Notes under the pieces: generated by a model
Seen by the model: the letters and a program-made list of their open reading frames with translations, nothing else
Told to the model about the DNA's origin: nothing
The model's database searches: none
Shown: positions 1 to 15,400 of the stretch, piece by piece
Numbering within the stretch: position 1 is the stretch's first letter
Layout of the letters: every line of letters starts with the position of its first letter
Source of the DNA: Vanessa cardui
Lineage: Eukaryota; Arthropoda; Insecta; Lepidoptera; Nymphalidae
Assembly: GCF_905220365.1 (NCBI RefSeq)
Contig: NC_061147.1
Span: 4,712,001-4,776,000 of the forward strand
Direction of reading: 5' to 3'
DNA length: 64,000 bases
Translations under genes and position numbers: made by a program

Positions 1-66
1 CTCGTACTATTACTGTCCAAACAAACAATTTCTTTCCCCTAAGCGTAACGTTAGTTATGGTGTGCA
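1..66 (-). other. Start of presumed 3' UTR of TMCC gene
   Basis: Lies downstream of the TAA on the minus strand. No polyadenylation signal is seen in these 66 bases, so the 3' end is probably outside the window. Confidence 0.4.
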
Positions 67-205
67 TTACCTGTCGTGGTGCTTGTCTAGTAGGTACTCC
101 TTGAGGCGTCGGACCAGGTGCTCTGATAGCTGGGTGACTTCGGGCCACTGCTTCAAGACCATAACACCGACCATTACGGCTAAACTCGTAGTAAGGACTC
201 GCACC
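67..205 (-). CDS. Dmtn/TMCC: TMCC terminal coding exon, second membrane segment and stop
   Basis: Acceptor TATTTCAG|GGTGCG at 205/206 takes the phase-2 AG of the previous exon to give Arg. Encodes VRVLTTSLAVMVGVMVLKQW, then PEVTQLSEHLVRRLKEYLLD and a basic end KHHDR, with TAA at 69-67. It corresponds to TMCC C-termini, where a second hydrophobic segment followed by KHWD and an amphipathic tail ends the protein. Its acceptor is about 285 bp from the tandem array. Confidence 0.9.
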
Positions 206-490
206 CTGAAATATATTAGATTATTTTTATATAACACTATTTCGATTAAAAATTCCAATCTGTCATAACATGTCAAAATTGTTTTAATTACCTAAAAGTT
301 AATCATTGCCTAAATAAAGGAGTAAGTGAAGTAACAATCGGTAGAGGATCATACCCTTCTGTCCTTTGCTCCTTAAAGGAAGCTCGTAGCTTATTAGCTC
401 ATTATAGCCTTGGCAGTGTGGCAGAATTTTATCCAAGAGAGGTTAAAGATTTCCTCACTTGTTCAAATTTTGCTTAACTGCCAAGCACTG
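206..490 (-). other. Intron piece between array and last TMCC exon
   Basis: 285 bp of ordinary sequence between the array and the acceptor, with the TATTTCAG acceptor at its left edge. Nothing else is seen. Confidence 0.6.
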
Positions 491-3400
491 CACGAGATTG
501 AAGAATCAGTGGTACTCATGTGTGATGGTTTTGAATGTATTGTGGCGCATGAGATCGAAGAATCAGTGGTACTCATGTGTGATGGTTTTGAATGTATTGT
601 GGCGCATGAGATCGAAGAATCAGTGGTACTCATGTGTGATGGTTTTGAATGTATTGTGGCGCATGAGATTGAAGAATCAGTACTCATGTGTGATGGTTTT
701 GAATGTATTGTGGCGCATGAGATCGAAGAATCAGTGGTACTCATGTGTGATGGTTTTGAATGTATTGTGGCGCATGAGATCGAAGAATCAGTGGTACTCA
801 TGTGTGATGGTTTTGAATGTATTGTGGCGCATGAGATCGAAGAATCAGTGGTACTCATGTGTGATGGTTTTGAATGTATTGTGGCGCATGAGATTGAAGA
901 ATCAGTACTCATGTGTGATGGTTTTGAATGTATTGTGGCGCATGAGATTGAAGAATCAGTACTCATGTGTGATGGTTTTGAATGTATTGTGGCGCATGAG
1001 ATTGAAGAATCAGTGGTACTCATGTGTGATGGTTTTGAATGTATTGTGGCGCATGAGATCGAAGAATCAGTGGTACTCATGTGTGATGGTTTTGAATGTA
1101 TTGTGGCGCATGAGATTGAAGAATCAGTACTCATGTGTGATGGTTTTGAATGTATTGTGGCGCATGAGATTGAAGAATCAGTACTCATGTGTGATGGTTT
1201 TGAATGTATTGTGGCGCATGAGATCGAAGAATCAGTGGTACTCATGTGTGATGGTTTTGAATGTATTGTGGCGCATGAGATCGAAGAATCAGTGGTACTC
1301 ATGTGTGATGGTTTTGAATGTATTGTGGCGCATGAGATCGAAGAATCAGTGGTACTCATGTGTGATGGTTTTGAATGTATTGTGGCGCATGAGATCGAAG
1401 AATCAGTGGTACTCATGTGTGATGGTTTTGAATGTATTGTGGCGCATGAGATCGAAGAATCAGTGGTACTCATGTGTGATGGTTTTGAATGTATTGTGGC
1501 GCATGAGATCGAAGAATCAGTGGTACTCATGTGTGATGGTTTTGAATGTATTGTGGCGCATGAGATTGAAGAATCAGTACTCATGTGTGATGGTTTTGAA
1601 TGTATTGTGGCGCATGAGATTGAAGAATCAGTACTCATGTGTGATGGTTTTGAATGTATTGTGGCGCATGAGATCGAAGAATCAGTGGTACTCATGTGTG
1701 ATGGTTTTGAATGTATTGTGGCGCATGAGATTGAAGAATCAGTGGTACTCATGTGTGATGGTTTTGAATGTATTGTGGCGCATGAGATTGAAGAATCAGT
1801 ACTCATGTGTGATGGTTTTGAATGTATTGTGGCGCATGAGATTGAAGAATCAGTACTCATGTGTGATGGTTTTGAATGTATTGTGGCGCATGAGATTGAA
1901 GAATCAGTGGTACTCATGTGTGATGGTTTTGAATGTATTGTGGCGCATGAGATTGAAGAATCAGTGGTACTCATGTGTGATGGTTTTGAATGTATTGTGG
2001 CGCATGAGATCGAAGAATCAGTGGTACTCATGTGTGATGGTTTTGAATGTATTGTGGCGCATGAGATTGAAGAATCAGTGGTACTCATGTGTGATGGTTT
2101 TGAATGTATTGTGGCGCATGAGATTGAAGAATCAGTGGTACTCATGTGTGATGGTTTTGAATGTATTGTGGCGCATGAGATTGAAGAATCAGTACTCATG
2201 TGTGATGGTTTTGAATGTATTGTGGCGCATGAGATTGAAGAATCAGTGGTACTCATGTGTGATGGTTTTGAATGTATTGTGGCGCATGAGATTGAAGAAT
2301 CAGTACTCATGTGTGATGGTTTTGAATGTATTGTGGCGCATGAGATTGAAGAATCAGTGGTACTCATGTGTGATGGTTTTGAATGTATTGTGGCGCATGA
2401 GATTGAAGAATCAGTGGTACTCATGTGTGATGGTTTTGAATGTATTGTGGCGCATGAGATTGAAGAATCAGTACTCATGTGTGATGGTTTTGAATGTATT
2501 GTGGCGCATGAGATCGAAGAATCAGTGGTACTCATGTGTGATGGTTTTGAATGTATTGTGGCGCATGAGATTGAAGAATCAGTACTCATGTGTGATGGTT
2601 TTGAATGTATTGTGGCGCATGAGATCGAAGAATCAGTGGTACTCATGTGTGATGGTTTTGAATGTATTGTGGCGCATGAGATCGAAGAATAAGTGGTACT
2701 CATGTGTGATGGTTTTGAATGTATTGTGGCGCATGAGATTGAAGAATCAGTACTCATGTGTGATGGTTTTGAATGTATTGTGGCGCATGAGATTGAAGAA
2801 TCAGTACTCATGTGTGATGGTTTTGAATGTATTGTGGCGCATGAGATTGAAGAATCAGTGGTACTCATGTGTGATGGTTTTGAATGTATTGTGGCGCATG
2901 AGATCGAAGAATCAGTGGTACTCATGTGTGATGGTTTTGAATGTATTGTGGCGCATGAGATTGAAGAATCAGTACTCATGTGTGATGGTTTTGAATGTAT
3001 TGTGGCGCATGAGATTGAAGAATCAGTGGTACTCATGTGTGATGGTTTTGAATGTATTGTGGCGCATGAGATTGAAGAATCAGTACTCATGTGTGATGGT
3101 TTTGAATGTATTGTGGCGCATGAGATTGAAGAATCAGTGGTACTCATGTGTGATGGTTTTGAATGTATTGTGGCGCATGAGATTGAAGAATCAGTACTCA
3201 TGTGTGATGGTTTTGAATGTATTGTGGCGCATGAGATTGAAGAATCAGTACTCATGTGTGATGGTTTTGAATGTATTGTGGCGCATGAGATTGAAGAATC
3301 AGTACTCATGTGTGATGGTTTTGAATGTATTGTGGCGCATGAGATTGAAGATTCAGTACTCATGTGTGATGGTTTTGAATGTATTGTGGCGCATGAGATT

Positions 3401-6400
3401 GAAGAATCAGTGGTACTCATGTGTGATGGTTTTGAATGTATTGTGGCGCATGAGATTGAAGAATCAGTACTCATGTGTGATGGTTTTGAATGTATTGTGG
3501 CGCATGAGATTGAAGAATCAGTGGTACTCATGTGTGATGGTTTTGAATGTATTGTGGCGCATGAGATTGAAGAATCAGTGGTACTCATGTGTGATGGTTT
3601 TGAATGTATTGTGGCGCATGAGATTGAAGAATCAGTACTCATGTGTGATGGTTTTGAATGTATTGTGGCGCATGAGATTGAAGAATCAGTACTCATGTGT
3701 GATGGTTTTGAATGTATTGTGGCGCATGAGATCGAAGAATCAGTACTCATGTGTGATGGTTTTGAATGTATTGTGGCGCATGAGATTGAAGAATCAGTAC
3801 TCATGTGTGATGGTTTTGAATGTATTGTGGCGCATGAGATTGAAGAATCAGTACTCATGTGTGATGGTTTTGAATGTATTGTGGCGCATGAGATTGAAGA
3901 ATCAGTACTCATGTGTGATGGTTTTGAATGTATTGTGGCGCATGAGATTGAAGAATCAGTACTCATGTGTGATGGTTTTGAATGTATTGTGGCGCATGAG
4001 ATTGAAGAATCAGTGGTACTCATGTGTGATGGTTTTGAATGTATTGTGGCGCATGAGATCGAAGAATCAGTGGTACTCATGTGTGATGGTTTTGAATGTA
4101 TTGTGGCGCATGAGATTGAAGAATCAGTACTCATGTGTGATGGTTTTGAATGTATTGTGGCGCATGAGATTGAAGAATCAGTACTCATGTGTGATGGTTT
4201 TGAATGTATTGTGGCGCATGAGATTGAAGAATCAGTACTCATGTGTGATGGTTTTGAATGTATTGTGGCGCATGAGATTGAAGAATCAGTGGTACTCATG
4301 TGTGATGGTTTTGAATGTATTGTGGCGCATGAGATTGAAGAATCAGTGGTACTCATGTGTGATGGTTTTGAATGTATTGTGGCGCATGAGATTGAAGAAT
4401 CAGTGGTACTCATGTGTGATGGTTTTGAATGTATTGTGGCGCATGAGATCGAAGAATCAGTGGTACTCATGTGTGATGGTTTTGAATGTATTGTGGCGCA
4501 TGAGATCGAAGAATCAGTGGTACTCATGTGTGATGGTTTTGAATGTATTGTGGCGCATGAGATTGAAGAATCAGTGGTACTCATGTGTGATGGTTTTGAA
4601 TGTATTGTGGCGCATGAGATTGAAGAATCAGTACTCATGTGTGATGGTTTTGAATGTATTGTGGCGCATGAGATCGAAGAATCAGTGGTACTCATGTGTG
4701 ATGGTTTTGAATGTATTGTGGCGCATGAGATCGAAGAATCAGTACTCATGTGTGATGGTTTTGAATGTATTGTGGCGCATGAGATTGAAGAATCAGTGGT
4801 ACTCATGTGTGATGGTTTTGAATGTATTGTGGCGCATGAGATTGAAGAATCAGTGGTACTCATGTGTGATGGTTTTGAATGTATTGTGGCGCATGAGATC
4901 GAAGAATCAGTGGTACTCATGTGTGATGGTTTTGAATGTATTGTGGCGCATGAGATTGAAGAATCAGTGGTACTCATGTGTGATGGTTTTGAATGTATTG
5001 TGGCGCATGAGATCGAAGAATCAGTGGTACTCATGTGTGATGGTTTTGAATGTATTGTGGCGCATGAGATTGAAGAATCAGTACTCATGTGTGATGGTTT
5101 TGAATGTATTGTGGCGCATGAGATTGAAGAATCAGTACTCATGTGTGATGGTTTTGAATGTATTGTGGCGCATGAGATTGAAGAATCAGTGGTACTCATG
5201 TGTGATGGTTTTGAATGTATTGTGGCGCATGAGATTGAAGAATCAGTGGTACTCATGTGTGATGGTTTTGAATGTATTGTGGCGCATGAGATCGAAGAAT
5301 CAGTGGTACTCATGTGTGATGGTTTTGAATGTATTGTGGCGCATGAGATCGAAGAATCAGTGGTACTCATGTGTGATGGTTTTGAATGTATTGTGGCGCA
5401 TGAGATCGAAGAATCAGTGGTACTCATGTGTGATGGTTTTGAATGTATTGTGGCGCATGAGATTGAAGAATCAGTACTCATGTGTGATGGTTTTGAATGT
5501 ATTGTGGCGCATGAGATTGAAGAATCAGTACTCATGTGTGATGGTTTTGAATGTATTGTGGCGCATGAGATTGAAGAATCAGTGGTACTCATGTGTGATG
5601 GTTTTGAATGTATTGTGGCGCATGAGATCGAAGAATCAGTGGTACTCATGTGTGATGGTTTTGAATGTATTGTGGCGCATGAGATCGAAGAATCAGTGGT
5701 ACTCATGTGTGATGGTTTTGAATGTATTGTGGCGCATGAGATCGAAGAATCAGTGGTACTCATGTGTGATGGTTTTGAATGTATTGTGGCGCATGAGATC
5801 GAAGAATCAGTGGTACTCATGTGTGATGGTTTTGAATGTATTGTGGCGCATGAGATCGAAGAATCAGTGGTACTCATGTGTGATGGTTTTGAATGTATTG
5901 TGGCGCATGAGATTGAAGAATCAGTACTCATGTGTGATGGTTTTGAATGTATTGTGGCGCATGAGATTGAAGAATCAGTACTCATGTGTGATGGTTTTGA
6001 ATGTATTGTGGCGCATGAGATCGAAGAATCAGTGGTACTCATGTGTGATGGTTTTGAATGTATTGTGGCGCATGAGATTGAAGAATCAGTACTCATGTGT
6101 GATGGTTTTGAATGTATTGTGGCGCATGAGATTGAAGAATCAGTGGTACTCATGTGTGATGGTTTTGAATGTATTGTGGCGCATGAGATTGAAGAATCAG
6201 TGGTACTCATGTGTGATGGTTTTGAATGTATTGTGGCGCATGAGATTAAAGAATCAGTACTCATGTGTGATGGTTTTGAATGTATTGTGGCGCATGAGAT
6301 TGAAGAATCAGTGGTACTCATGTGTGATGGTTTTGAATGTATTGTGGCGCATGAGATTGAAGAATCAGTGGTACTCATGTGTGATGGTTTTGAATGTATT

Positions 6401-9400
6401 GTGGCGCATGAGATTGAAGAATCAGTGGTACTCATGTGTGATGGTTTTGAATGTATTGTGGCGCATGAGATTGAAGAATCAGTACTCATGTGTGATGGTT
6501 TTGAATGTATTGTGGCGCATGAGATTGAAGAATCAGTGGTACTCATGTGTGATGGTTTTGAATGTATTGTGGCGCATGAGATTGAAGAATCAGTGGTACT
6601 CATGTGTGATGGTTTTGAATGTATTGTGGCGCATGAGATCGAAGAATCAGTGGTACTCATGTGTGATGGTTTTGAATGTATTGTGGCGCATGAGATTGAA
6701 GAATCAGTGGTACTCATGTGTGATGGTTTTGAATGTATTGTGGCGCATGAGATTGAAGAATCAGTGGTACTCATGTGTGATGGTTTTGAATGTATTGTGG
6801 CGCATGAGATTGAAGAATCAGTACTCATGTGTGATGGTTTTGAATGTATTGTGGCGCATGAGATTGAAGAATCAGTGGTACTCATGTGTGATGGTTTTGA
6901 ATGTATTGTGGCGCATGAGATTGAAGAATCAGTGGTACTCATGTGTGATGGTTTTGAATGTATTGTGGCGCATGAGATCGAAGAATCAGTGGTACTCATG
7001 TGTGATGGTTTTGAATGTATTGTGGCGCATGAGATCGAAGAATCAGTGGTACTCATGTGTGATGGTTTTGAATGTATTGTGGCGCATGAGATCGAAGAAT
7101 CAGTGGTACTCATGTGTGATGGTTTTGAATGTATTGTGGCGCATGAGATCGAAGAATCAGTGGTACTCATGTGTGATGGTTTTGAATGTATTGTGGCGCA
7201 TGAGATTGAAGAATCAGTGGTACTCATGTGTGATGGTTTTGAATGTATTGTGGCGCATGAGATCGAAGAATCAGTGGTACTCATGTGTGATGGTTTTGAA
7301 TGTATTGTGGCGCATGAGATTGAAGAATCAGTGGTACTCATGTGTGATGGTTTTGAATGTATTGTGGCGCATGAGATTGAAGAATCAGTGGTACTCATGT
7401 GTGATGGTTTTGAATGTATTGTGGCGCATGAGATTGAAGAATCAGTACTCATGTGTGATGGTTTTGAATGTATTGTGGCGCATGAGATTGAAGAATCAGT
7501 GGTACTCATGTGTGATGGTTTTGAATGTATTGTGGCGCATGAGATTGAAGAATCAGTGGTACTCATGTGTGATGGTTTTGAATGTATTGTGGCGCATGAG
7601 ATCGAAGAATCAGTGGTACTCATGTGTGATGGTTTTGAATGTATTGTGGCGCATGAGATCGAAGAATCAGTGGTACTCATGTGTGATGGTTTTGAATGTA
7701 TTGTGGCGCATGAGATCGAAGAATCAGTGGTACTCATGTGTGATGGTTTTGAATGTATTGTGGCGCATGAGATTGAAGAATCAGTGGTACTCATGTGTGA
7801 TGGTTTTGAATGTATTGTGGCGCATGAGATCGAAGAATCAGTGGTACTCATGTGTGATGGTTTTGAATGTATTGTGGCGCATGAGATCGAAGAATCAGTG
7901 GTACTCATGTGTGATGGTTTTGAATGTATTGTGGCGCATGAGATCGAAGAATCAGTGGTACTCATGTGTGATGGTTTTGAATGTATTGTGGCGCATGAGA
8001 TTGAAGAATCAGTGGTACTCATGTGTGATGGTTTTGAATGTATTGTGGCGCATGAGATTGAAGAATCAGTGGTACTCATGTGTGATGGTTTTGAATGTAT
8101 TGTGGCGCATGAGATCGAAGAATCAGTGGTACTCATGTGTGATGGTTTTGAATGTATTGTGGCGCATGAGATCGAAGAATCAGTGGTACTCATGTGTGAT
8201 GGTTTTGAATGTATTGTGGCGCATGAGATTGAAGAATCAGTGGTACTCATGTGTGATGGTTTTGAATGTATTGTGGCGCATGAGATTGAAGAATCAGTAC
8301 TCATGTGTGATGGTTTTGAATGTATTGTGGCGCATGAGATCGAAGAATCAGTGGTACTCATGTGTGATGGTTTTGAATGTATTGTGGCGCATGAGATTGA
8401 AGAATCAGTACTCATGTGTGATGGTTTTGAATGTATTGTGGCGCATGAGATTGAAGAATCAGTGGTACTCATGTGTGATGGTTTTGAATGTATTGTGGCG
8501 CATGAGATTGAAGAATCAGTGGTACTCATGTGTGATGGTTTTGAATGTATTGTGGCGCATGAGATCGAAGAATCAGTGGTACTCATGTGTGATGGTTTTG
8601 AATGTATTGTGGCGCATGAGATTGAAGAATCAGTGGTACTCATGTGTGATGGTTTTGAATGTATTGTGGCGCATGAGATCGAAGAATCAGTGGTACTCAT
8701 GTGTGATGGTTTTGAATGTATTGTGGCGCATGAGATCGAAGAATCAGTGGTACTCATGTGTGATGGTTTTGAATGTATTGTGGCGCATGAGATTGAAGAA
8801 TCAGTACTCATGTGTGATGGTTTTGAATGTATTGTGGCGCATGAGATTGAAGAATCAGTACTCATGTGTGATGGTTTTGAATGTATTGTGGCGCATGAGA
8901 TCGAAGAATCAGTGGTACTCATGTGTGATGGTTTTGAATGTATTGTGGCGCATGAGATCGAAGAATCAGTGGTACTCATGTGTGATGGTTTTGAATGTAT
9001 TGTGGCGCATGAGATCGAAGAATCAGTGGTACTCATGTGTGATGGTTTTGAATGTATTGTGGCGCATGAGATCGAAGAATCAGTGGTACTCATGTGTGAT
9101 GGTTTTGAATGTATTGTGGCGCATGAGATTGAAGAATCAGTACTCATGTGTGATGGTTTTGAATGTATTGTGGCGCATGAGATTGAAGAATCAGTACTCA
9201 TGTGTGATGGTTTTGAATGTATTGTGGCGCATGAGATTGAAGAATCAGTGGTACTCATGTGTGATGGTTTTGAATGTATTGTGGCGCATGAGATCGAAGA
9301 ATCAGTGGTACTCATGTGTGATGGTTTTGAATGTATTGTGGCGCATGAGATCGAAGAATCAGTGGTACTCATGTGTGATGGTTTTGAATGTATTGTGGCG

Positions 9401-12400
9401 CATGAGATCGAAGAATCAGTGGTACTCATGTGTGATGGTTTTGAATGTATTGTGGCGCATGAGATCGAAGAATCAGTGGTACTCATGTGTGATGGTTTTG
9501 AATGTATTGTGGCGCATGAGATCGAAGAATCAGTGGTACTCATGTGTGATGGTTTTGAATGTATTGTGGCGCATGAGATTGAAGAATCAGTACTCATGTG
9601 TGATGGTTTTGAATGTATTGTGGCGCATGAGATTGAAGAATCAGTACTCATGTGTGATGGTTTTGAATGTATTGTGGCGCATGAGATCGAAGAATCAGTG
9701 GTACTCATGTGTGATGGTTTTGAATGTATTGTGGCGCATGAGATTGAAGAATCAGTACTCATGTGTGATGGTTTTGAATGTATTGTGGCGCATGAGATTG
9801 AAGAATCAGTGGTACTCATGTGTGATGGTTTTGAATGTATTGTGGCGCATGAGATTGAAGAATCAGTGGTACTCATGTGTGATGGTTTTGAATGTATTGT
9901 GGCGCATGAGATTAAAGAATCAGTACTCATGTGTGATGGTTTTGAATGTATTGTGGCGCATGAGATTGAAGAATCAGTGGTACTCATGTGTGATGGTTTT
10001 GAATGTATTGTGGCGCATGAGATTGAAGAATCAGTGGTACTCATGTGTGATGGTTTTGAATGTATTGTGGCGCATGAGATTGAAGAATCAGTGGTACTCA
10101 TGTGTGATGGTTTTGAATGTATTGTGGCGCATGAGATTGAAGAATCAGTACTCATGTGTGATGGTTTTGAATGTATTGTGGCGCATGAGATTGAAGAATC
10201 AGTGGTACTCATGTGTGATGGTTTTGAATGTATTGTGGCGCATGAGATTGAAGAATCAGCGGTACTCATGTGTGATGGTTTTGAATGTATTGTGGCGCAT
10301 GAGATCGAAGAATCAGTGGTACTCATGTGTGATGGTTTTGAATGTATTGTGGCGCATGAGATTGAAGAATCAGTGGTACTCATGTGTGATGGTTTTGAAT
10401 GTATTGTGGCGCATGAGATTGAAGAATCAGTGGTACTCATGTGTGATGGTTTTGAATGTATTGTGGCGCATGAGATTGAAGAATCAGTACTCATGTGTGA
10501 TGGTTTTGAATGTATTGTGGCGCATGAGATTGAAGAATCAGTGGTACTCATGTGTGATGGTTTTGAATGTATTGTGGCGCATGAGATCGAAGAATCAGTG
10601 GTACTCATGTGTGATGGTTTTGAATGTATTGTGGCGCATGAGATCGAAGAATCAGTGGTACTCATGTGTGATGGTTTTGAATGTATTGTGGCGCATGAGA
10701 TCGAAGAATCAGTGGTACTCATGTGTGATGGTTTTGAATGTATTGTGGCGCATGAGATCGAAGAATCAGTGGTACTCATGTGTGATGGTTTTGAATGTAT
10801 TGTGGCGCATGAGATTGAAGAATCAGTGGTACTCATGTGTGATGGTTTTGAATGTATTGTGGCGCATGAGATCGAAGAATCAGTGGTACTCATGTGTGAT
10901 GGTTTTGAATGTATTGTGGCGCATGAGATTGAAGAATCAGTGGTACTCATGTGTGATGGTTTTGAATGTATTGTGGCGCATGAGATTGAAGAATCAGTGG
11001 TACTCATGTGTGATGGTTTTGAATGTATTGTGGCGCATGAGATTGAAGAATCAGTGCTCATGTGTGATGGTTTTGAATGTATTGTGGCGCATGAGATTGA
11101 AGAATCAGTGGTACTCATGTGTGATGGTTTTGAATGTATTGTGGCGCATGAGATTGAAGAATCAGTAGTACTCATGTGTGATGGTTTTGAATGTATTGTG
11201 GCGCATGAGATCGAAGAATCAGTGGTACTCATGTGTGATGGTTTTGAATGTATTGTGGCGCATGAGATCGAAGAATCAGTGGTACTCATGTGTGATGGTT
11301 TTGAATGTATTGTGGCGCATGAGATCGAAGAATCAGTGGTACTCATGTGTGATGGTTTTGAATGTATTGTGGCGCATGAGATTGAAGAATCAGTGGTACT
11401 CATGTGTGATGGTTTTGAATGTATTGTGGCGCATGAGATCGAAGAATCAGTGGTACTCATGTGTGATGGTTTTGAATGTATTGTGGCGCATGAGATCGAA
11501 GAATCAGTGGTACTCATGTGTGATGGTTTTGAATGTATTGTGGCGCATGAGATCGAAGAATCAGTGGTACTCATGTGTGATGGTTTTGAATGTATTGTGG
11601 CGCATGAGATTGAAGAATCAGTGGTACTCATGTGTGATGGTTTTGAATGTATTGTGGCGCATGAGATTGAAGAATCAGTGGTACTCATGTGTGATGGTTT
11701 TGAATGTATTGTGGCGCATGAGATCGAAGAATCAGTGGTACTCATGTGTGATGGTTTTGAATGTATTGTGGCGCATGAGATCGAAGAATCAGTGGTACTC
11801 ATGTGTGATGGTTTTGAATGTATTGTGGCGCATGAGATTGAAGAATCAGTGGTACTCATGTGTGATGGTTTTGAATGTATTGTGGCGCATGAGATTGAAG
11901 AATCAGTACTCATGTGTGATGGTTTTGAATGTATTGTGGCGCATGAGATCGAAGAATCAGTGGTACTCATGTGTGATGGTTTTGAATGTATTGTGGCGCA
12001 TGAGATTGAAGAATCAGTACTCATGTGTGATGGTTTTGAATGTATTGTGGCGCATGAGATTGAAGAATCAGTGGTACTCATGTGTGATGGTTTTGAATGT
12101 ATTGTGGCGCATGAGATTGAAGAATCAGTGGTACTCATGTGTGATGGTTTTGAATGTATTGTGGCGCATGAGATCGAAGAATCAGTGGTACTCATGGGTG
12201 ATGGTTTTGAATGTATTGTGGCGCATGAGATTGAAGAATCAGTGGTACTCATGTGTGATGGTTTTGAATGTATTGTGGCGCATGAGATCGAAGAATCAGT
12301 GGTACTCATGTGTGATGGTTTTGAATGTATTGTGGCGCATGAGATTGAAGAATCAGTACTCATGTGTGATGGTTTTGAATGTATTGTGGCGCATGAGATT

Positions 12401-15400
12401 GAAGAATCAGTACTCATGTGTGATGGTTTTGAATGTATTGTGGCGCATGAGATTGAAGAATCAGTGGTACTCATGTGTGATGGTTTTGAATGTATTGTGG
12501 CGCATGAGATTGAAGAATCAGTGGTACTCATGTGTGATGGTTTTGAATGTATTGTGGCGCATGAGATCGAAGAATCAGTGGTACTCATGTGTGATGGTTT
12601 TGAATGTATTGTGGCGCATGAGATCGAAGAATCAGTGGTACTCATGTGTGATGGTTTTGAATGTATTGTGGCGCATGAGATCGAAGAATCAGTGGTACTC
12701 ATGTGTGATGGTTTTGAATGTATTGTGGCGCATGAGATTGAAGAATCAGTACTCATGTGTGATGGTTTTGAATGTATTGTGGCGCATGAGATTGAAGAAT
12801 CAGTACTCATGTGTGATGGTTTTGAATGTATTGTGGCGCATGAGATTGAAGAATCAGTGGTACTCATGTGTGATGGTTTTGAATGTATTGTGGCGCATGA
12901 GATCGAAGAATCAGTGGTACTCATGTGTGATGGTTTTGAATGTATTGTGGCGCATGAGATCGAAGAATCAGTGGTACTCATGTGTGATGGTTTTGAATGT
13001 ATTGTGGCGCATGAGATCGAAGAATCAGTGGTACTCATGTGTGATGGTTTTGAATGTATTGTGGCGCATGAGATCGAAGAATCAGTGGTACTCATGTGTG
13101 ATGGTTTTGAATGTATTGTGGCGCATGAGATCGAAGAATCAGTGGTACTCATGTGTGATGGTTTTGAATGTATTGTGGCGCATGAGATTGAAGAATCAGT
13201 ACTCATGTGTGATGGTTTTGAATGTATTGTGGCGCATGAGATTGAAGAATCAGTACTCATGTGTGATGGTTTTGAATGTATTGTGGCGCATGAGATCGAA
13301 GAATCAGTGGTACTCATGTGTGATGGTTTTGAATGTATTGTGGCGCATGAGATTGAAGAATCAGTACTCATGTGTGATGGTTTTGAATGTATTGTGGCGC
13401 ATGAGATTGAAGAATCAGTGGTACTCATGTGTGATGGTTTTGAATGTATTGTGGCGCATGAGATTGAAGAATCAGTGGTACTCATGTGTGATGGTTTTGA
13501 ATGTATTGTGGCGCATGAGATTAAAGAATCAGTACTCATGTGTGATGGTTTTGAATGTATTGTGGCGCATGAGATTGAAGAATCAGTGGTACTCATGTGT
13601 GATGGTTTTGAATGTATTGTGGCGCATGAGATTGAAGAATCAGTGGTACTCATGTGTGATGGTTTTGAATGTATTGTGGCGCATGAGATTGAAGAATCAG
13701 TGGTACTCATGTGTGATGGTTTTGAATGTATTGTGGCGCATGAGATTGAAGAATCAGTACTCATGTGTGATGGTTTTGAATGTATTGTGGCGCATGAGAT
13801 TGAAGAATCAGTGGTACTCATGTGTGATGGTTTTGAATGTATTGTGGCGCATGAGATTGAAGAAGCAGTGGTACTCATGTGTGATGGTTTTGAATGTATT
13901 GTGGCGCATGAGATCGAAGAATCAGTGGTACTCATGTGTGATGGTTTTGAATGTATTGTGGCGCATGAGATTGAAGAATCAGTGGTACTCATGTGTGATG
14001 GTTTTGAATGTATTGTGGCGCATGAGATTGAAGAATCAGTGGTACTCATGTGTGATGGTTTTGAATGTATTGTGGCGCATGAGATTGAAGAATCAGTACT
14101 CATGTGTGATGGTTTTGAATGTATTGTGGCGCATGAGATTGAAGAATCAGTGGTACTCATGTGTGATGGTTTTGAATGTATTGTGGCGCATGAGATTGAA
14201 GAATCAGTGGTACTCATGTGTGATGGTTTTGAATGTATTGTGGCGCATGAGATCGAAGAATCAGTGGTACTCATGTGTGATGGTTTTGAATGTATTGTGG
14301 CGCATGAGATCGAAGAATCAGTGGTACTCATGTGTGATGGTTTTGAATGTATTGTGGCGCATGAGATCGAAGAATCAGTGGTACTCATGTGTGATGGTTT
14401 TGAATGTATTGTGGCGCATGAGATCGAAGAATCAGTGGTACTCATGTGTGATGGTTTTGAATGTATTGTGGCGCATGAGATTGAAGAATCAGTGGTACTC
14501 ATGTGTGATGGTTTTGAATGTATTGTGGCGCATGAGATCGAAGAATCAGTGGTACTCATGTGTGATGGTTTTGAATGTATTGTGGCGCATGAGATTGAAG
14601 AATCAGTAGTACTCATGTGTGATGGTTTTGAATGTATTGTGGCGCATGAGATTGAAGAATCAGTGGTACTCATGTGTGATGGTTTTGAATGTATTGTGGC
14701 GCATGAGATTGAAGAATCAGTACTCATGTGTGATGGTTTTGAATGTATTGTGGCGCATGAGATTGAAGAATCAGTGGTACTCATGTGTGATGGTTTTGAA
14801 TGTATTGTGGCGCATGAGATTGAAGAATCAGTGGTACTCATGTGTGATGGTTTTGAATGTATTGTGGCGCATGAGATCGAAGAATCAGTAGTACTCATGT
14901 GTGATGGTTTTGAATGTATTGTGGCGCATGAGATCGAAGAATCAGTGGTACTCATGTGTGATGGTTTTGAATGTATTGTGGCGCATGAGATCGAAGAATC
15001 AGTGGTACTCATGTGTGATGGTTTTGAATGTATTGTGGCGCATGAGATTGAAGAATCAGTGGTACTCATGTGTGATGGTTTTGAATGTATTGTGGCGCAT
15101 GAGATCGAAGAATCAGTGGTACTCATGTGTGATGGTTTTGAATGTATTGTGGCGCATGAGATCGAAGAATCAGTGGTACTCATGTGTGATGGTTTTGAAT
15201 GTATTGTGGCGCATGAGATCGAAGAATCAGTGGTACTCATGTGTGATGGTTTTGAATGTATTGTGGCGCATGAGATCGAAGAATCAGTGGTACTCATGTG
15301 TGATGGTTTTGAATGTATTGTGGCGCATGAGATTGAAGAATCAGTACTCATGTGTGATGGTTTTGAATGTATTGTGGCGCATGAGATTGAAGAATCAGTA

